Shown here piece by piece: positions 6,607 to 6,626 of a DNA stretch of 6,626 nucleotides. The notes under the pieces are model-generated. The model searched no databases. It had not been told where the DNA came from and saw only the letters and a program-made list of their open reading frames with translations. Origin of the DNA: an uncultured Bacillota bacterium (GTDB lineage: Bacteria; Bacillota; Sulfobacillia; UBA995; UBA9673); contig CALMHV010000309.1 of NCBI GenBank assembly GCA_937863905.1, positions 1 to 6,626 of the forward strand, read 5' to 3'. Both the position numbers and the translations under genes were made by a program. Every line of letters starts with the position of its first letter. Within the stretch, counting starts at the first letter, position 1.

Positions 6607-6626
6607 CGCGTTGATGACTGGCGGGC

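Noticed and set aside
1..6626. A wholly undescribed system
   Set aside because: Every coding region belongs to the well-known Wood-Ljungdahl CODH/ACS cluster with complete active sites; novelty is limited to details of linkers, spacers and initiation signals.

Overview
The window is a single co-directional block of four genes, all on the minus strand, from the bacterial Wood-Ljungdahl (reductive acetyl-CoA) pathway. In order of transcription, from high to low coordinates, they are acsA (Ni-Fe carbon monoxide dehydrogenase), acsB (acetyl-CoA synthase), acsC (large subunit of the corrinoid iron-sulfur protein, CFeSP) and the first 260 codons of acsV (the ferredoxin/ASKHA-type reductive activator of CFeSP), which is cut by the window edge at position 1. 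The sequence is GC-rich with strong G/C preference at third codon positions, which creates many long antisense shadow ORFs that I have not annotated.

Layout: positions 6593-6626 hold only the acsA ribosome binding site and a few leader bases, so the operon promoter lies outside. acsA occupies 6592-4592. A 25-base gap carrying a good Shine-Dalgarno leads to acsB (4566-2365). A 141-base spacer packed with nested GC-rich inverted repeats separates acsB from acsC (2223-871). A 90-base spacer with a similar post-stop hairpin leads to acsV (780 to beyond 1). There is no gene-free stretch longer than 300 bases and I see no RNA genes, mobile elements or CRISPR.

How they work together: AcsA reduces CO2 to CO and passes the CO to the A-cluster of AcsB. 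CFeSP (AcsC plus the AcsD subunit, not in this window) delivers a methyl group from methyltetrahydrofolate, and AcsB joins methyl, CO and CoA into acetyl-CoA. The cobalt of CFeSP is sometimes oxidised to the inactive Co(II) state, and AcsV uses ATP and a [2Fe-2S] ferredoxin domain to restore Co(I). All metal-ligand residues that I could place in AcsA, AcsB and AcsC are present, so the enzymes look functional.

Organism: an anaerobic bacterium with a high-GC genome. AcsB has the N-terminal CODH-binding domain found in bacterial ACS and missing from the archaeal subunit, and all three enzymes align closely, from memory, with Moorella thermoacetica proteins. The gene order acsA-acsB-acsC-acsV matches what I recall from Carboxydothermus. 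The base composition is higher than in those Firmicutes, so another lineage (for example a high-GC Firmicute, Chloroflexota, Actinobacteriota, Planctomycetota or an uncultured phylum) is possible; the window alone does not settle it or say whether the pathway runs toward acetate formation or oxidation.

I found no wholly new system. The points worth a second look are the Gly/Ala-rich low-complexity inserts in the AcsV linker, the nested inverted repeats between acsB and acsC, the matching hairpin after acsC, and the graded translation-initiation signals along the operon.
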